Source: Rickettsiella grylli (GTDB lineage: Bacteria; Pseudomonadota; Gammaproteobacteria; Diplorickettsiales; Diplorickettsiaceae). From it: 64,000 bases of DNA. The position numbers and the translations under genes were made by a program. The stretch lies in the NCBI RefSeq assembly GCF_000168295.1, contig NZ_AAQJ02000001.1, positions 62,001 to 126,000 on the forward strand, in the 5' to 3' direction. This document shows positions 38,621 through 47,252 of the stretch, in pieces. Position 1 is the first letter of the stretch; every line of letters starts with the position of its first letter. The notes under the pieces were generated by a model, which saw nothing but the letters and a program-made list of their open reading frames with translations, was not told the DNA's origin and did not search any database.

Positions 38621-39651
38621 GAGGATTCCTTTTGATTAGCGGTAACAGCAAAAGTAGTGTTCTGGGTTTTCTCAATCGTGGCAATGATTTCCAATAATGG
38701 GTTTAAATCAAGAAATGGAGATTGTAAATTGATTTGTTTTAATTGATTAATCGTTTGTAACACGGTTTGTGTCAGCGGCGAATCCGTTGAAAAATGTTCC
38801 ATGATAACGGTTTGAAATTCCTGTAAACTCATTTGATAAATCATCGTCTCATGATGTATGAACGCCCATTGAACTTGTTGCAACAATAAATGTAGGTTTT
38901 GTTGCAAATAATGTTGTTCTATTTCGGGCAGTAATGGCTCTATTGGCTTGTTTAAGCGTCGAATGACAATTAATTGCCGAAAGCTATTTAGACTGTCTCG
39001 AAGTTTATGTTGCCATTTTTTTTCTGACGTGTTGTTGGCCTTGGACTCTGTGGATGGAACGAGAAGTGAATTTTTCGAGGGCAATAATGGTAGCCGAGAA
39101 ACTTGTTTTTTTAATGTGTCTATCTGATTAAAAACAGCCGTTAAATCAGTAGAAGGCAACTCTTTTAAACGAATTAAATATTGACTCAATAATTGGCGAA
39201 GCTTTTCGAATTGAATATCTGAACTCATAATGGAACCTAATTGGTTATTCGCTAAGGTGAGGGCAGACAAAGCAGTGTTAATGTCATGAAAATAAATAAG
39301 ATTGTATTGTGCTAATTGTATCAAATGATGCGCATTAGAGAGCAGAATACGATTATCGTGACTTGAAAATTTTTGTTCTATAAAATTTTCTAATTGCTTG
39401 ACGCGTTGTTGTAAAGTATTGTTCTCCGCTTGATTTTTTAAAATCTGTGTCTGAAGCGAGGATTGTTGATTTTGATAATTTTTTATTTCATCTCTATTTT
39501 TTAACCATAAATAACTGAAGCCTACTAATAAACTTATCCAGGTGATGAGGAGTAATCCAATAGCAGCCCATGCCGTAAAACAGCGTTTCGATCGAGGCTT
39601 ATTTTTTTTAAGTCTTTTTTCGGGTTCTTCTAAATGGGGTTGTGCTTCCAT
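38617..39651 (-). CDS. hemX: HemX-like inner-membrane protein
   Basis: A 344-residue bitopic protein: a short basic cytoplasmic tail, a membrane segment at about 27-48 (WAAIGLLLITWISLLVGFSY) and a periplasmic coiled coil with a helical domain. It fits the HemX family of the hemCDXY operon, which lacks demonstrated methyltransferase activity despite some database names. It overlaps the end of hemD by 22 bases and the start of hemY by four, so all three are probably co-translated. Confidence 0.82.
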   Translation of the reverse strand: MEAQPHLEEPEKRLKKNKPRSKRCFTAWAAIGLLLITWISLLVGFSYLWLKNRDEIKNYQNQQSSLQTQILKNQAENNTLQQRVKQLENFIEQKFSSHDNRILLSNAHHLIQLAQYNLIYFHDINTALSALTLANNQLGSIMSSDIQFEKLRQLLSQYLIRLKELPSTDLTAVFNQIDTLKKQVSRLPLLPSKNSLLVPSTESKANNTSEKKWQHKLRDSLNSFRQLIVIRRLNKPIEPLLPEIEQHYLQQNLHLLLQQVQWAFIHHETMIYQMSLQEFQTVIMEHFSTDSPLTQTVLQTINQLKQINLQSPFLDLNPLLEIIATIEKTQNTTFAVTANQKESS

Positions 39652-40418
39652 ATCGGTTGCTCCTGCCAGGAAAACAGAGTATGTAGGATAGCGTCATGAC
39701 TTGCATTATCCGCTATTAAAGGCAATTTGACAAAGCCTAATTTTTTTGCAATGACCGCCAATCGAGGACTAATGACAAGCATTTGTTTTTTAAATAAATG
39801 ACTTTCCCAGCGCGGATGCAAGAGAGTGACCAAATTCTTGAGTCCTGTCCCCGAAGTACAAATAATGACATCAATGTCCTCCTGATTAGGAATACACTGT
39901 TTTTCAATAGCAGGCAGCTGTCTTTTATAAACAACAAGATTATTGACGCTGGCGCCGCGTGTTTTTAAATTTTTTATTAGATTTAAACGACCGCCTTGAC
40001 CTTTTATGATTAGAATTTTTTTCCCTTTTATTGTTTGTAATATTGAGAGGTTTATGATGCCCATTCCCGTATAGTTTTTTTCAGGATGAAAATGGCTGGG
40101 TAAATGATGTTGTTTTAGTGCGGATACGGTGCCAAGGCCTGTAGCGATAGTTTTCGTACTACAAGGCCAATGGGGCCAAATAGCGTGAATAGACGGGGCT
40201 GTGTTAAAAACGGAGTTAGGGCTTATAAAAATAACAAAATGGTAGTGGTTAAGTTTTTTTAGTTCGGAATTTATTTTTTTTATATTCGGTACTTGATTAA
40301 TTTCCAATGTTGGAAAATGAACAACGAAGCCACCACAATTTTGGATTTGAGTGGTTAATTCACTGGTTTGGTGTAAAGGCCGTGTTATAAGAACGCGTAA
40401 ATTATATAAAGCCACCAT
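39630..40418 (-). CDS. hemD: Uroporphyrinogen-III synthase
   Basis: Closes and inverts ring D of hydroxymethylbilane to give uroporphyrinogen III. The family is poorly conserved; the 262 residues show the two-lobed pattern with LRVLITRPLHQ at the N-terminus, FVIFISPNSV in the first lobe and DVIICTSGTGLKNLV in the second. The downstream hemX and hemY strongly support the call. The upstream partner hemC is not adjacent. The ATG at 40418 heads the minus-strand operon. Confidence 0.85.
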   Translation of the reverse strand: MVALYNLRVLITRPLHQTSELTTQIQNCGGFVVHFPTLEINQVPNIKKINSELKKLNHYHFVIFISPNSVFNTAPSIHAIWPHWPCSTKTIATGLGTVSALKQHHLPSHFHPEKNYTGMGIINLSILQTIKGKKILIIKGQGGRLNLIKNLKTRGASVNNLVVYKRQLPAIEKQCIPNQEDIDVIICTSGTGLKNLVTLLHPRWESHLFKKQMLVISPRLAVIAKKLGFVKLPLIADNASHDAILHTLFSWQEQPIWKHNPI

Positions 40419-40586
40419 CGTTATAAAATAATAGTATTTGTAGAGAGAATCAATGCTGATTTTAATCTCATGATTTAAAGGAGGACACCGGATTAAATCG
40501 AGATCTTTGCTTGGAAAGACAGGGTGGTATCATGTTAATATGATTGGATAAGCTAATTTCTACTGTGAGCGTTTCTGATCATTCAT

Positions 40587-40616
40587 TTATCACGAATATT
40601 CTTTATTATCTATACT
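40587..40616 (+). promoter_or_regulatory. Candidate promoter for pgk-pyk
   Basis: TTATCA at 40587-40592 and TATACT at 40611-40616 are separated by 18 bases. Both are partial matches to the sigma-70 boxes. It would give a leader of about 145 bases that includes the 13-base tandem repeat. Confidence 0.35.
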
Positions 40617-40721
40617 TTTTACCTCGGCGGATTATGAAATGATTTCTGGCTCCACGTTTTGAAATGTTGGAAACCGAACACGATAAGTGCGGTTCATCCA
40701 CTAGAAATATTTTTATTTTAT

Positions 40722-40747
40722 ACGGATAACGAAAACGGATAACGAAA
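40722..40747 (+). repeat. 13-base tandem repeat upstream of pgk
   Basis: ACGGATAACGAAA occurs twice head to tail without a mismatch at 40722-40734 and 40735-40747, ending 22 bases before the pgk start. It could be a tandem protein-binding site or a slippage duplication. Confidence 0.8.
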
Positions 40748-40769
40748 GCAAGCACTCTTTAGGGTTTTT

Positions 40770-41957
40770 ATGTATTTTACACAGTTAGACGATTTAGGGT
40801 TGAAAAACAAACGGGTTCTTATACGAGAAGATTTTAATGTCCCTTTAGATAATGGCAAAATTACGAGTGATGCACGTATACGAGCAGCGTTACCCACTAT
40901 TCAATATGCCTTAAAAAAAGGGGCAGCGGTCATTTTACTTTCCCATTTAGATAGACCTCCTGAAGGTAACATGACGCCTGAATTTTCTTTAGCGCCTATC
41001 GCAGTACGGTTAGGCCAGCTTTTGGGACAACCCGTTCGATTTATCACCCACTGGCTCGATGGATTTGAGATTACACCTGGAGAAGTAGTTTTATGTGAAA
41101 ATGTGAGGTTTCAGCGTGGCGAAAAGAAAAACGATCCCATTTTAGCCAAGAAAATTGCACAATTAGGCGATATTTTTGTTATGGATGCATTTGCAACAGC
41201 GCATCGTGTTGAAGCGTCCACCGTGGGTGCTGCCCAGTTTTCACCCCAAGTTTGTGCTGGATTTTTGCTAACATCGGAATTAAATGCGTTGAGTGTAGGG
41301 TTGGAAAATCCTTCAAGGCCCTTATTAGCGATTGTCGGGGGATCAAAAGTTTCGACTAAATTAACGCTGTTATCTTCTTTACTCAATAAAGTAAATTTTT
41401 TAATGCTGGGTGGAGGAATCGCGAATACTTTTTTAGTGGCTCAAGGTTATTTTATAGGCCGATCGCTCTATGAACCAGCGCAGGTTCATAGAGCAAAAAG
41501 ACTTTTAGATTTATCGAAAACATTGCACGTAAAAATCATATTACCTACTGATGTAATTGTGGCGAATGAAATTTCAAATCATGCAAAAACCGCGATTAGA
41601 AAGGTAACCCACATTAAAAATGAAGAAATGATTTTGGATATTGGACCTGAATCAATGAAGCAGTATACCGATTATGTAAACCGGTCAGCTTCTATTTTAT
41701 GGAATGGTCCCCTTGGAGCTTTTGAATGGACACCCTTTCAGCAGGGAACGCGTTGTGTCAGCGAAGCCATTGCGAATAGCCCCGCGTTTTCTATCGCCGG
41801 GGGTGGCGATACCTTGGCAGCGATTGAAAAATATGGCGTTGCTCATAAACTTTCTTATATCTCTACAGGAGGAGGCGCTTTTCTTGAGTTTTTGGAAGGA
41901 AAAACGTTACCTATTCTCACTATTTTGCACAAACGGCAGAAGGAAAAACAACGATGA
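40770..41957 (+). CDS. pgk: Phosphoglycerate kinase
   Basis: Transfers phosphate from 1,3-bisphosphoglycerate to ADP in glycolysis. The 395 residues have the N-lobe motif LIREDFNVPLDNG at about 21-33, the hinge, and the nucleotide site GPLGAFEW and GGGDTLAA in the C-lobe. No strong binding site precedes the ATG. The stop overlaps the pyk start by four bases (ATGA), so the two ATP-yielding glycolytic enzymes are coupled. Other glycolytic genes that often precede pgk are not here. Confidence 0.96.
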   Translation: MYFTQLDDLGLKNKRVLIREDFNVPLDNGKITSDARIRAALPTIQYALKKGAAVILLSHLDRPPEGNMTPEFSLAPIAVRLGQLLGQPVRFITHWLDGFEITPGEVVLCENVRFQRGEKKNDPILAKKIAQLGDIFVMDAFATAHRVEASTVGAAQFSPQVCAGFLLTSELNALSVGLENPSRPLLAIVGGSKVSTKLTLLSSLLNKVNFLMLGGGIANTFLVAQGYFIGRSLYEPAQVHRAKRLLDLSKTLHVKIILPTDVIVANEISNHAKTAIRKVTHIKNEEMILDIGPESMKQYTDYVNRSASILWNGPLGAFEWTPFQQGTRCVSEAIANSPAFSIAGGGDTLAAIEKYGVAHKLSYISTGGGAFLEFLEGKTLPILTILHKRQKEKQR

Positions 41958-43384
41958 AACGGTTTAAACGAACGAAGATTGTCGCTACATTGGGTCCTGC
42001 TACCGATAGCGTAGCGGTTTTGCAAAAGATGATTGCGGCCGGTTTAGATGTTGTTCGATTAAATTTTTCTCATGGTAAAGCAGACGATCATATAAAACGT
42101 GCTGATTATGTTCGCAAATACGCAAAAGCTGCGAATCGAGAAATTGCTATTATGGCGGATTTACAAGGACCTAAAATTCGTATTTCGTGTTTTAAAAAAG
42201 GCGCTATTTTTTTAAAAAAAAATGCTTTATTTATTTTGGATGCTGATTTAGACGAAGAGGAAGGCGATGAATGTGTCGTCGGTATCGATTATAAAGAATT
42301 ACCACGCGATGTGCATTCTGGAGATTCATTATTGCTTGACGATGGACGTATTGTATTAAAAGTTAAAAAAATTCAGAAAAATAAAATATTCTGTAGGGTT
42401 GAGGTCGGGGGAAAACTTTCTGATAATAAAGGAATTAATCGCAAAGGGGGAGGACTTTCAGCGATAGCATTAACTGAGAAGGATAAAAAAGATTTAAAAA
42501 TCGCAGTTAAATTGGATGCAGATTATATTGCTATTTCTTTCCCACGCAGTGCAGCGGATATAAATTTAGCACGAAGTTTATTAAAAAAAGCGAAAGGTCA
42601 TGCGGGTTTAATTGCAAAAATAGAACGGAGTGATGCTATTCCTGTTATTGACGAGATTATTCGCGCTTCTGATGCGGTTATGGTCGCTCGTGGTGATTTA
42701 GGCGTGGAAATCGGCGATGCAGAATTGCCTGCGGTCCAAAAACACATTATCCAACGGGCACGCTCATTAGATAAGGCCGTGATAACCGCCACACAGATGA
42801 TGGAATCAATGATTCATAGCGCAATTCCAACCCGAGCCGAAGTTTTTGATGTTGCAAATGCGGTGTTAGATGGTACAGATGCGGTGATGCTCTCTGCAGA
42901 AACAGCCATTGGTGACCATCCGGCTTTAGTCGTTGAAGCAATGGCGCGTATTTGCTTAGGTGCAGAAAAGCAAGCAAAAACACGCATATCCCGACATCGT
43001 GTAGAATGCCAATTTTCCCGTCCCGATGAGGCCATTGCGATGGCGGCCATGTATACCGCCAATCATTATGATATTAAAGCGATTATTGCCTTAACTGAGT
43101 CAGGCGCGACTCCTTTATGGATGTCTCGAATTCGTTCTGGATTACCTATCTATGGGTTGGCGCATAACTTAAAAACGACGCGCCGATTAGCGTTGTATCG
43201 CGGCGTATATCCCTTGTATTTTAATATTGATGAACTGTGCCCAGAAAATATTGCTCATTTAGCGATTAAAGAATTAAAAAAACACAAAATTTTAAAAAAG
43301 GGAGAACACGTGTTAATTACGTACGGTGATTTGTTAAAAACAACAGGCGGCACTAATACGTTAAAAATTTTAGAAGTGGATTAA
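41954..43384 (+). CDS. pyk: Pyruvate kinase
   Basis: Converts phosphoenolpyruvate and ADP to pyruvate and ATP. The 476-residue protein has TKIVATLGPAT at the N-terminus, the inserted B domain at about 70-165, IAKIERSDA with the catalytic Lys, VARGDLGVEIG for metal binding, and TQMMESMI. The C-terminal allosteric domain is complete. Its size fits PykA or PykF; the sequence alone does not decide which. It converges with fur. Confidence 0.96.
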   Translation: MKRFKRTKIVATLGPATDSVAVLQKMIAAGLDVVRLNFSHGKADDHIKRADYVRKYAKAANREIAIMADLQGPKIRISCFKKGAIFLKKNALFILDADLDEEEGDECVVGIDYKELPRDVHSGDSLLLDDGRIVLKVKKIQKNKIFCRVEVGGKLSDNKGINRKGGGLSAIALTEKDKKDLKIAVKLDADYIAISFPRSAADINLARSLLKKAKGHAGLIAKIERSDAIPVIDEIIRASDAVMVARGDLGVEIGDAELPAVQKHIIQRARSLDKAVITATQMMESMIHSAIPTRAEVFDVANAVLDGTDAVMLSAETAIGDHPALVVEAMARICLGAEKQAKTRISRHRVECQFSRPDEAIAMAAMYTANHYDIKAIIALTESGATPLWMSRIRSGLPIYGLAHNLKTTRRLALYRGVYPLYFNIDELCPENIAHLAIKELKKHKILKKGEHVLITYGDLLKTTGGTNTLKILEVD

Positions 43385-43408
43385 AAAGGATAACTGAAGG
43401 GCTTTAAA

Positions 43409-43840
43409 TTATTTTAATTTAATCTTTTGTTTTTTCATGCATTGATTACAAATACCATAAATAATAAGACTATGGTCAGTCATCTGGTAATTCGCTTTTT
43501 TGGTTACCATTTTCTGACGTTGCTCGATGATTTTATCCACAAATTCATCAACTCTTCCACATTTAATGCAAACTAAATGATCATGGTGATGCCCTTGATT
43601 CAACTCAAATACAGAATGAGCATCCTCAAAATTTTGACGCTTGACCAAACCGGCTCGCTCAAACTGTGTTAATACGCGGTAAACAGTCGCTAAACCAATG
43701 TCTTCACCCGATTCCAATAAAATTTTGTAAACATCTTCAGCACTCAAATGACGGGTTTTAGTTTGTTCAAGTAACTCAAGGATTTTCATTCGGGGACCCG
43801 TTACTTTTAAACCCGCTTCGCGTAATTGTTGATTATCCAT
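43409..43840 (-). CDS. fur: Ferric uptake regulator
   Basis: An iron-responsive repressor of 143 residues. An N-terminal winged helix (about 1-80) is followed by the metal-binding HHHDH at 84-88 and two CxxC pairs, Cys91/Cys94 and Cys131/Cys134, as in Fur with structural zinc. The divergent neighbour is bamE, the arrangement usual in gammaproteobacteria, which separates it from Zur and PerR. I did not identify a Fur box in the 84-base gap. Confidence 0.95.
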   Translation of the reverse strand: MDNQQLREAGLKVTGPRMKILELLEQTKTRHLSAEDVYKILLESGEDIGLATVYRVLTQFERAGLVKRQNFEDAHSVFELNQGHHHDHLVCIKCGRVDEFVDKIIEQRQKMVTKKANYQMTDHSLIIYGICNQCMKKQKIKLK

Positions 43841-43924
43841 TAGACTCTCTCTAAACTCCTCGATGAGTCATTGTATCGAATGACGTTAAGTTTCAGCTTA
43901 TGATTTTATTTAAATGATATTTTT

Positions 43925-44233
43925 ATGAAAAAGCTATTGTTAAGTTTGTTGTTAACGCTCATGATTGCTGGCTGTCATATCGTTTATCGACACGATATTC
44001 AGCAAGGAAATATACTACAGCAGTCTACCATAGACCAACTACATCTCGGTATGACGAGGGAGCAAGTTTACTATCTATTAGGCAGTTGTATACTGGAATC
44101 TCCATTTCAAGCAAATCGGAAAGATTATATTTATTACGTACAACCCGGACATGGAGAGCCTATTCAACGACGTATTACGCTTATTTTTTCTAATAATCGA
44201 TTGCAACACATAGACCAATCAGCACTTCATTAA
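43925..44233 (+). CDS. bamE: Outer-membrane assembly lipoprotein BamE
   Basis: A small lipoprotein of the BAM complex that inserts outer-membrane barrels. The signal peptide ends in the lipobox IAGC with Cys17 as the lipidated residue. The SmpA/OmlA fold follows, with LHLGMTREQVYYLLGSC at about 40-56 and a second block around YYVQPG. The 102 residues fit the family. It is divergent from fur, the conserved arrangement. Confidence 0.94.
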   Translation: MKKLLLSLLLTLMIAGCHIVYRHDIQQGNILQQSTIDQLHLGMTREQVYYLLGSCILESPFQANRKDYIYYVQPGHGEPIQRRITLIFSNNRLQHIDQSALH

Positions 44234-44254
44234 AATCCATTAAGGAAATGCGAC

Positions 44255-44551
44255 CTAACGATAAGGGGACGTTTTTTGTTTTTGAGCGCGATTCACTCTT
44301 ATTTTTTTAGGATCGATTAAAAGTGGTTGATAAATTTCTATTCGATCTCCTGCGTTTATTGGCGTGTCCAACGTGCATAATTTACCAAAAATTCCGACTT
44401 TATTTTTTTTGAAATGAATTTGAGGAAAATGGAGTAAAATCCCTGAAAGTTTTATGGCTGCTAGGATACACGTGTTGGGAGGAACTAAAATAGAGATGAT
44501 TTTTTCTCCAGAACGATCAGCAAAAACAACATCAACCTGAAAAAATGGCAT
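44255..44551 (-). CDS. rnfH: RnfH-family ubiquitin-like protein
   Basis: A 98-residue protein of the RnfH/RatB (UPF0125) family with a beta-grasp fold. The typical features are VVFADRSGEKIISILVP at the start, NKVGIFGKLCTLDTPINAGDRIEIYQPL in the middle, and the ending DPKKIRVNRA. Its role is not firmly known. It follows ratA by two bases, an arrangement conserved next to smpB across gammaproteobacteria. Confidence 0.93.
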   Translation of the reverse strand: MPFFQVDVVFADRSGEKIISILVPPNTCILAAIKLSGILLHFPQIHFKKNKVGIFGKLCTLDTPINAGDRIEIYQPLLIDPKKIRVNRAQKQKTSPYR

Positions 44552-44553
44552 TG

Positions 44554-45021
44554 TTATACTACCGTTGAGTGAATATAACGTCCAAATGGACGGTCTCCAT
44601 AAACCTGTTTGGCTCGTTTAAAAAAGGCGTCTACTAAAGTATTGGCGACTTTCTCAAAAATAGGTGAAAAAGCAAGCGCGAGTAAAGGTGTAGAAAATTC
44701 GAACTCGAGGTTCAAATTGATTTTAGAGCCGCGTGGTGTCGCTTCAAAAGACCAATATCCTTCTAAATGTTTAAAGGGGCCGTTTATAAGACTAATTTCA
44801 ATCAATTTATTTTTTTGCATACGATTCGATGTGGTAAAACTTTTAGAGAATCCTCCTCCTTTTAAGGTTAATTGAGCCTTTAGACTATCCTCATCCTGGC
44901 TGATAACATGACTTGCTGTACACCAAGGAAGAAATTCACTATATTTCTCAACCTGACTTACGAGATTATACATCTCTGAAACATCATAAGGTACTTCTAA
45001 GGAATGTTTAATAATTGGCAT
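44554..45021 (-). CDS. ratA: RatA/Coq10-like START-domain protein
   Basis: A 155-residue START/polyketide-cyclase domain protein. The N-terminus VPYDVSEMYNLVSQVEKYSEFLPWC and FKHLEGYWSFEA are diagnostic for the RatA/YfjG group. In Escherichia coli it was described as a toxin blocking 70S ribosome association, and relatives bind ubiquinone (Coq10); the physiological role is debated. It is divergent from smpB by about 85 bases and heads a two-gene unit with rnfH. Confidence 0.92.
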   Translation of the reverse strand: MPIIKHSLEVPYDVSEMYNLVSQVEKYSEFLPWCTASHVISQDEDSLKAQLTLKGGGFSKSFTTSNRMQKNKLIEISLINGPFKHLEGYWSFEATPRGSKINLNLEFEFSTPLLALAFSPIFEKVANTLVDAFFKRAKQVYGDRPFGRYIHSTVV

Positions 45022-45105
45022 AGGTTTTATTAAAGGCGACTATCATGGGTAGGTTTGCTATGCTTGGTTTTTGTTATGATTGTTAGCAGGTTTTAAGTAT
45101 ATACC

Positions 45106-45582
45106 ATGAATTCTAAGAAAGCATTGCAAGAGGCAACAATTGCATTAAATAGACGTGCGCGTCACGATTATTTTGTTGAACAGTCTACTGAAGCTGGATT
45201 GGTTTTACAGGGTTGGGAAGTCAAAAGTCTGCGGAGTGGGCGCGCTCAATTGACAGAAAGCTACGTTGTCATTAAAAATGGTGAAGCATGGCTCTTAGGC
45301 TGTCATATTACCCCAATATCAACGGTATCAACCCACCATAGCCATCCAGATTCTACACGCACACGTAAGCTTTTACTCAATGAACGAGAACTCAATAAGC
45401 TTTCCGGGTGCATTATGAGAAAAGGATATACACTGATTGCTTTAAAACTGTACTGGAAAAATAATCGAGTTAAATTAGAAGTAGGTTTAGCGAAAGGTAA
45501 ACAGGCCCATGATAAACGAGCAAGTCTCAAAGAAAAAGATTGGAAAAGAGAAAAATTACGGTTGGGCCGTTATTCAATGTAG
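45106..45582 (+). CDS. smpB: tmRNA-binding protein SmpB
   Basis: A partner of tmRNA in rescuing stalled ribosomes. The 158 residues include [34 protein letters not shown], the OB-fold core and the basic C-terminal tail with [20 protein letters not shown] that enters the mRNA channel. The ssrA gene lies 70 bases downstream on the same strand, an adjacency common in bacteria. Confidence 0.97.
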   Translation: MNSKKALQEATIALNRRARHDYFVEQSTEAGLVLQGWEVKSLRSGRAQLTESYVVIKNGEAWLLGCHITPISTVSTHHSHPDSTRTRKLLLNERELNKLSGCIMRKGYTLIALKLYWKNNRVKLEVGLAKGKQAHDKRASLKEKDWKREKLRLGRYSM

Positions 45583-45638
45583 GTGAAATACTTACTATTT
45601 TTTTTGAGGAGATAACAGAAAGCCTGCGATAAATGGGT

Positions 45639-45644
45639 TATAAT
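45639..45644 (+). promoter_or_regulatory. -10 box of ssrA
   Basis: A perfect TATAAT ends eight bases before the first base of the tmRNA, the right distance for transcription to start at its mature 5' end. No strong -35 is visible at standard spacing. Confidence 0.55.
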
Positions 45645-45652
45645 AGGTACTT

Positions 45653-46060
45653 GGGGGCGATCTGGCTTCGACGTCGGTTACAAACCCTAAGGTGCATGTC
45701 GAGGATGCAACTTTGCCTCGTTAATCATGTTGTAAATCTATAGTTGCAAACGATGCTAACTATAACGCTAAAAACGTTGCTATTGCTGCCTAATCCGTAG
45801 TTAATTCGTAACGTTGGTGCTGTCTAAACAACAGCCGGCGCCATGAACTCCATAGGCTTGTATATCGGAGGGAATGGTCAACATTGACAAGCTCGTAGTC
45901 TAGCCCCTTCTGAGGCGAAAACTACTAAAATCAATCAGAATCGTCGATTAGTTCCCTGTCAATCGGAAATAGATCGATTAAACTTAAAGATTGTACTAAA
46001 CATGTAGTGCCGAAGGCAGCGGGCTTGCGGACGTGGGTTCAATTCCCACCGCCTCCACCA
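45653..46060 (+). ncRNA. ssrA: Transfer-messenger RNA
   Basis: A one-piece tmRNA of 408 bases. The 5' end GGGGGCGATCTGGCTTCGACG and the 3' end GTGGGTTCAATTCCCACCGCCTCCACCA-like T-arm and acceptor pair in a tRNA-Ala-like stem with encoded CCA. The tag frame starts with GCA at 45746 and stops with TAA at 45791-45793, giving the 15-residue tag ANDANYNAKNVAIAA. The end AIAA differs slightly from the usual ALAA recognised by ClpXP. It follows smpB on the same strand. Confidence 0.96.
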
Positions 46061-46224
46061 GATTTTCCTTTTATAAACAGCATTGAATACTGAACGAAGG
46101 TTAAGTCGCTTATTTAATGCGCTAAAAAAGCTAAATTGTGTAGCAACTGACCGAGCTTCCTAGTGACAACCTTCTTAAAAAAGAATAGACTACCGGGCCC
46201 GTTAGAAAAACATGATTAATATTT

Positions 46225-46746
46225 ATGGAAAACCTGGTTGTTGTTGTCCTAGGCCTTAATGAAAATCAGTTTACTGATCAAATATTTCGAATGGTTTCCC
46301 ATAGCGGTTGCCATATAATTGATGCGCGTGTCAATACGACCGCTAAACATGTGATGATGATCTTGTTGATTGGGGGGGCTTGGAATACGATTGCTCGGTT
46401 TGAGACACTGATTAAAAAATATGAAGGTCAAGTTTTAGTTGAACGTACACAAGTTCGTGGTGCTCAACTGGACAGCCTCCCTTACTCTTCTTACATTGTG
46501 GCGCCTGATACTCCCCATGCTTTAGTTACTATTATTCGTTTTTTATCCGAGCAGCAGGTAACGCTGTATAATCTCCATGTAGAATCTTATAAAGCCCCAA
46601 TAACCGAAGCGGCTATGCTAGGAATTACATTATCATTTGGTTTCCCCGCTCAACCGCCGCATTTAATTGCCGATTTTCGCGAACATTTTATTGTATTTTG
46701 TGATGAAAATAATTTTGATGTGGCAATGGAACCTCAAAAGAACTAG
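46225..46746 (+). CDS. gcvR: GcvR-like ACT-domain regulator
   Basis: A 173-residue protein made of two ACT-like domains (about 1-75 and 90-170), beginning MENLVVVVLGLNENQFTDQI. It fits the GcvR family, whose Escherichia coli member binds GcvA and represses the glycine cleavage operon. The following bcp gene is the same neighbour as in Escherichia coli, which supports the call. Whether this organism has gcvA is not visible here, so its target is uncertain. Confidence 0.8.
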   Translation: MENLVVVVLGLNENQFTDQIFRMVSHSGCHIIDARVNTTAKHVMMILLIGGAWNTIARFETLIKKYEGQVLVERTQVRGAQLDSLPYSSYIVAPDTPHALVTIIRFLSEQQVTLYNLHVESYKAPITEAAMLGITLSFGFPAQPPHLIADFREHFIVFCDENNFDVAMEPQKN

Positions 46747-46775
46747 TTTTTATTGAATGGATATCATTTATCATT

Positions 46776-47252
46776 ATGGTCATTCTAAATAAGCGAGCCC
46801 CTCAATTTAGTTTACCTGCTACCGGAGGTAAGCGAGTGAGTTTAAAAGATTTAATAGGAAAGAATGTTGTGTTGTATTTTTATCCTAAAGACTGTACTTC
46901 AGGATGTACACAGGAAGGAAAAGATTTTACTAAAAATTATAAAAAATTTTCCTCTTTAAATACTGTAATTTTAGGGATATCACGAGATAGTTTAAAACTT
47001 CATGAAAAATTTAAATTAGAATATCAATTTCCTTTTGAGCTATTATCAGATACTGACGAAAAAGTATGTCAATTATATGGAGTGTTAAAAGAAAAAATGA
47101 TGTATGGAAAAAAAATTCGAGGGATAGAGCGAAGTACTTTTTTAATTGATAAGTTAGGAATTTTACGTCAAGAATGGAGAAAAGTGAAAGTGGTTGGACA
47201 TGTCGATGCCATATTGCAGGCTGTGGGTGAGTTAAGTCATCGTGGGTGTTAG
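46776..47252 (+). CDS. bcp: Peroxiredoxin Bcp (thiol peroxidase)
   Basis: An AhpC/TSA-family peroxidase that reduces hydroperoxides with electrons from thioredoxin. The active-site motif P-x3-T-x2-C is present as PKDCTSGCT, with the peroxidatic Cys44; most family members have Pro where this one has Ser before GC. The Cys five residues after, used for resolution in Escherichia coli, is missing; Cys40 is the nearby alternative. The 158-residue length is normal. Its stop overlaps the convergent permease gene by four bases. Confidence 0.92.
   Translation: MVILNKRAPQFSLPATGGKRVSLKDLIGKNVVLYFYPKDCTSGCTQEGKDFTKNYKKFSSLNTVILGISRDSLKLHEKFKLEYQFPFELLSDTDEKVCQLYGVLKEKMMYGKKIRGIERSTFLIDKLGILRQEWRKVKVVGHVDAILQAVGELSHRGC

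Larger units (their letters stand above)
40419..40769. other. Divergent intergenic region hemD / pgk
   Basis: A 351-base gap without a gene. It holds a candidate promoter at 40587-40616 and a perfect 13-base tandem repeat at 40722-40747, both described separately. Nothing else stands out. Confidence 0.5.
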
